A stretch of DNA of 64,000 nucleotides from Alphaproteobacteria bacterium 41-28 (GTDB lineage: Bacteria > Pseudomonadota > Alphaproteobacteria > UBA9655): positions 126,747-190,746 of the forward strand of contig MKUL01000013.1 of NCBI GenBank assembly GCA_001897795.1, given 5' to 3'. The stretch's first letter is position 1. Each line of letters opens with the position of its first letter. The position numbers were made by a program, and so were the translations under genes. The notes below the pieces were generated by a model. That model was given only the letters and a program-made list of their open reading frames with translations, did no database searches and was not told the DNA's origin. Shown here piece by piece: positions 61,857 to 64,000 of the stretch.

Positions 61857-63173
61857 TTACAGCGTATTAACTGTTACAGCCTCCGGTGATTCGAGCAATT
61901 TTTCTTTAGCGGTTTTTAGTTTACTGAGCATATAAAGCGTACTTCCAATTGTAACGGAGCACGCGCACATTAAATAATAAGCAACAGCATCTACGCCCCC
62001 GGCATTTTGGATAAGCCACATTGATACAATAGGAGCAACGCCTCCAAAGGCAATGGATGTAAAATTCCAACAGAATGCCACGCTGGTTGCTCTAATATTT
62101 GTTGGGAAGGTTTCAGCCACAATGGGATTAAGCGTTCCCTCCGTCATGCCAATAAAAGCCCCAAGGAGGAGAGACATGACAAAGATCAAAGAGGTCAATC
62201 CATCCTCTAAAGAATGGATGAAGGGAATGACAGACATGAAGATACCGACTGTCCCAAAGAGAATGATATAACGCTTGTTAATTTTATCTGACAAATATCC
62301 AAAAACCATTGTGGCGATTGTATAGCTCACCATGGTCAGTAAATTGAATTGTCCAGCCGTGCGTGAATCATAGTTCAGAAAATCAATCATCATGGTTTTT
62401 CCGAAGATAAAGACCACAAAGAAAGAAATCTGTGTCGTGAGAAAGATGGCAAATAAGCCAAGGAGGGACGCTTTATGATTGCGGAAAAGTTCCAAAAGAG
62501 GATTGCGAATAATGTTTTGTTTTTGCTGTACAATTAAGAAATCGGGCGTTTCTAAAAGATTTCTTCTCATGTAAAAGGCTAATAAGCTTCCGATGACGCT
62601 GATGAAGAATGGGATTCTCCAAGCATATGCATAAAGCGTTTCTTTGCTCACCCAGGATTCAACAATTAAAATTGTACAAGCACTTAAAACCAACCCCATT
62701 CCGACACCCGTTAAAGCAAAGGAGCCAAAGAAGCCTCGTCGGTTTTGGGGAACAGATTCATACAAGTACACGCAAGAAGCCCCAAATTCTCCTCCTAAGG
62801 CTACCCCTTGGATAATACGGAGGAGGATTAATGTAAGAGGTGCGGCCAGTCCAATTTTTTCGTAAGTAGGCAGAAAACCTATGCACAGTGTGGGGATAGA
62901 CATCAGTAAGATGGTTATGGTTAACATTTTTTTCCGACTGAATTTATCTCCGATATATCCAAAAATAATCCCGCCAAATGGCCGTGCAGCAAGTCCCACG
63001 GCAAAGGTTGAAAAAGTAAGGATGATTGATACAAAACGATCGCTGGTAGGAAAAAATAGAGTGCTAATGACTGTCGAAAAATAAGCATAGAGCGCATACT
63101 CATACCACTCTAATACGTTGCCAATGGATGAAGAAATAATTGATTTTACAATGTTTCTGCTGTCTGTGAGCAT
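61857..63173 (-). CDS. MFS transporter, metabolite:H+ symporter (MHS/ProP-KgtP-like) family
   Basis: A 438-residue protein with 12 TM segments. The MHS signature is clear: SSIGNVLEWYEYALYAYFS in TM1, RPFGGIIFGYIGDKFSRKKML between TM2 and TM3, RIIQGVALGGEFGASCVYLYE in TM4, and ETFPTNIRATSVAFCWN in the second half. Family members import compounds such as proline/betaine, dicarboxylates or citrate by proton symport. In a probable intracellular bacterium it may take up a host metabolite. Substrate cannot be read from sequence. Confidence 0.9.
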   Translation of the reverse strand: MLTDSRNIVKSIISSSIGNVLEWYEYALYAYFSTVISTLFFPTSDRFVSIILTFSTFAVGLAARPFGGIIFGYIGDKFSRKKMLTITILLMSIPTLCIGFLPTYEKIGLAAPLTLILLRIIQGVALGGEFGASCVYLYESVPQNRRGFFGSFALTGVGMGLVLSACTILIVESWVSKETLYAYAWRIPFFISVIGSLLAFYMRRNLLETPDFLIVQQKQNIIRNPLLELFRNHKASLLGLFAIFLTTQISFFVVFIFGKTMMIDFLNYDSRTAGQFNLLTMVSYTIATMVFGYLSDKINKRYIILFGTVGIFMSVIPFIHSLEDGLTSLIFVMSLLLGAFIGMTEGTLNPIVAETFPTNIRATSVAFCWNFTSIAFGGVAPIVSMWLIQNAGGVDAVAYYLMCACSVTIGSTLYMLSKLKTAKEKLLESPEAVTVNTL

Positions 63174-63394
63174 TTTTTATCCTTTGCCTATATCTCTCTC
63201 ATAATTCTAATAGCCTCTAAAATTGTACGCCATTGTAACACCGGGTCAATAGGAATAGCGGGATCTTGTTTGATTCATCTTTAGTGGCAACAGAAAGAAT
63301 ATTGGGGTTTTAGGAAAAAATAACTCCGAATCAAAACTTAGAAAGCTTGAATAAGGGAAATAATACTAAATAGATAAATTAAACACTCCATATT

Positions 63395-63525
63395 TTTCTG
63401 GATTGCTTCGTCGTTGTACTCCTCGCAAAGCTTGTCCTTGCGAAAGCGAGGAACCACTAAGCCGTCCCCCGTTTTCACGGGGGCATGCTTTGCGAGGCTC
63501 TAAAAGAGCCGAAGCAATCCAGAAA
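63395..63525. repeat. Family C palindromic repeat, copy C4
   Basis: Ends tttctggattgcttcg and cgaagcaatccagaaa. Its reverse complement matches C3 over nearly the full length, including the cccccgttttcacggggg hairpin. It occupies most of the gene-free stretch 63174-63641 between the transporter gene and the exported protein gene. Confidence 0.85.
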
Positions 63526-63641
63526 TTTTAGATCTGTTCTAATGGAAGAAAAGAAATGTCAGTTTATCTTTTTTGATGGGTGTGATTTAAGAAAAAGGTG
63601 CTGGGGCATCTTACCCGTAATGCCCGCACATTTTCAGGCTA

Positions 63642-64000
63642 TTATTGAGCTTTGTCAAATTGTGAGGCGAGCGTTTCAAGATTAACAACATATTGAGCCA
63701 AAGGCTGACCACGGAAGTAGCTGTGTGAAAAATACCATCCCCAGTTGCTATCATTTTTTATTTCTTTCAAAGGAAGAGAAAGAAGCCTCTCTTCGTCCTG
63801 ACCATAAATGATAAGTTCGTTATCTGTTTCTTGGATAGCCTGGTCTACTTCATTCATCCCTTTTAAATAAGATCCCTTTGGTAAAGATTCATTTAAGATT
63901 GCGGCCATTTTAAATGTAGGTCTTGTCGTCATCCAATCTTTTCTTGGATCGTACAATTTCATCGCTTGGGCAGCGAATGCATGAAGGGGGATAGCTAAAC
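63642..64000 (-). CDS. Exported protein, 3' part (runs off the window end)
   Basis: The frame is open from the window edge to a stop at 63642. The residues at the edge (LAIPLHAFAAQA) look like the end of a signal peptide, so the real start lies beyond 64000 and the apparent ATG at 63962 is not the start. The mature part begins MKLYDPRKDWMTTRPTFK and includes a WGWYFSHSYFRGQPLAQYV segment. Family not recognised. Probably periplasmic or secreted. Confidence 0.65.
   Translation of the reverse strand, partial: LAIPLHAFAAQAMKLYDPRKDWMTTRPTFKMAAILNESLPKGSYLKGMNEVDQAIQETDNELIIYGQDEERLLSLPLKEIKNDSNWGWYFSHSYFRGQPLAQYVVNLETLASQFDKAQ

Noticed and set aside
63485..63685. A 66-codon plus-strand frame near the window end.
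   Set aside because: It starts inside repeat C4 and overlaps the 3' end of the better-supported exported protein gene on the other strand.

Overview
The window looks like a chromosomal segment of an AT-rich alphaproteobacterium, most likely an intracellular or host-associated lineage of the Holosporales/Paracaedibacter type. That placement is inference. It rests on the mix of typical alphaproteobacterial genes (secB, fumC next to a ribbon-helix-helix gene, ETF-ubiquinone oxidoreductase, a CIO-type cytochrome bd operon, a complete leucine-degradation cluster), on predicted host-directed proteins (a secreted OTU-type cysteine protease, a 1,180-residue TPR protein, a Fic protein, several small secreted proteins), and on many palindromic repeats of Rickettsiales-like character, some lying inside genes.

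Layout. 1-2.1 kb: start of glmU, secB, an EamA transporter, tRNA-Lys(UUU) and a palindromic repeat. 2.3-3.9 kb: bdhA and adc (3-hydroxybutyrate dehydrogenase, acetoacetate decarboxylase). 4-13.4 kb: an accessory block with a methyltransferase, exported proteins, an XRE regulator, a histidine kinase-like protein lacking its catalytic residues and a giant TPR protein. 13.6-25.4 kb: housekeeping genes (two tandem murJ copies, trpS, yqgE, dsbD, rnhA, a double-CDGSH protein, yggT, folD, comF) with a lipoprotein and an SDR between repeats. 25.6-37 kb: leucine catabolism (ivd, then thiolase, liuB, liuC, liuD, hmgL), interrupted by the large OTU gene on the other strand. 37.4-41.1 kb: a QAT-type (OpuB-like) ABC importer and a rearranged aldehyde dehydrogenase. 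41.1-43.6 kb: cydA, cydB and a 39-codon cydX-like gene. 43.6-50.5 kb: an HlyD/ABC-2 exporter operon (YbhG-YbhF-YbhS-YbhR type) interrupted by a small exported protein plus vapBC, and by a palindromic element carrying a GIY-YIG nuclease gene. 50.5-58.8 kb: Cys-rich exported peptide, fic, RHH gene, fumC, tadA, a histidine kinase, ETF-QO and a winged-helix regulator with an in-frame palindromic insertion. 58.9-64 kb: porin, repeat cluster, exported protein, MHS-type transporter and the 3' part of another exported protein.

How the genes work together. Leucine-derived isovaleryl-CoA would be oxidised by Ivd, with electrons passing via ETF to ETF-QO and ubiquinone, then to cytochrome bd. LiuB/LiuD, LiuC and HmgL would carry the carbon to acetoacetate and acetyl-CoA. 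The thiolase, BdhA and Adc all act around acetoacetate, so much of the window fits amino-acid and ketone-body catabolism.

The most notable structure is at 48881-49361. A GIY-YIG ORF fills the loop between two perfect 15-bp inverted arms, nested in an element with gtgtcatccttg-type inverted ends. Three shorter relatives without the ORF (13425, 54409, 56142) resemble non-autonomous derivatives. At least two other palindrome families (A: gtcattccggga ends; C: tttctggattgcttcg ends) are scattered through the window. They coincide with gene remodelling at the aldehyde dehydrogenase and a lipoprotein gene, and a further palindromic pair does so in the winged-helix regulator. No rRNA operon, CRISPR array or conventional insertion sequence with a DDE transposase was seen.
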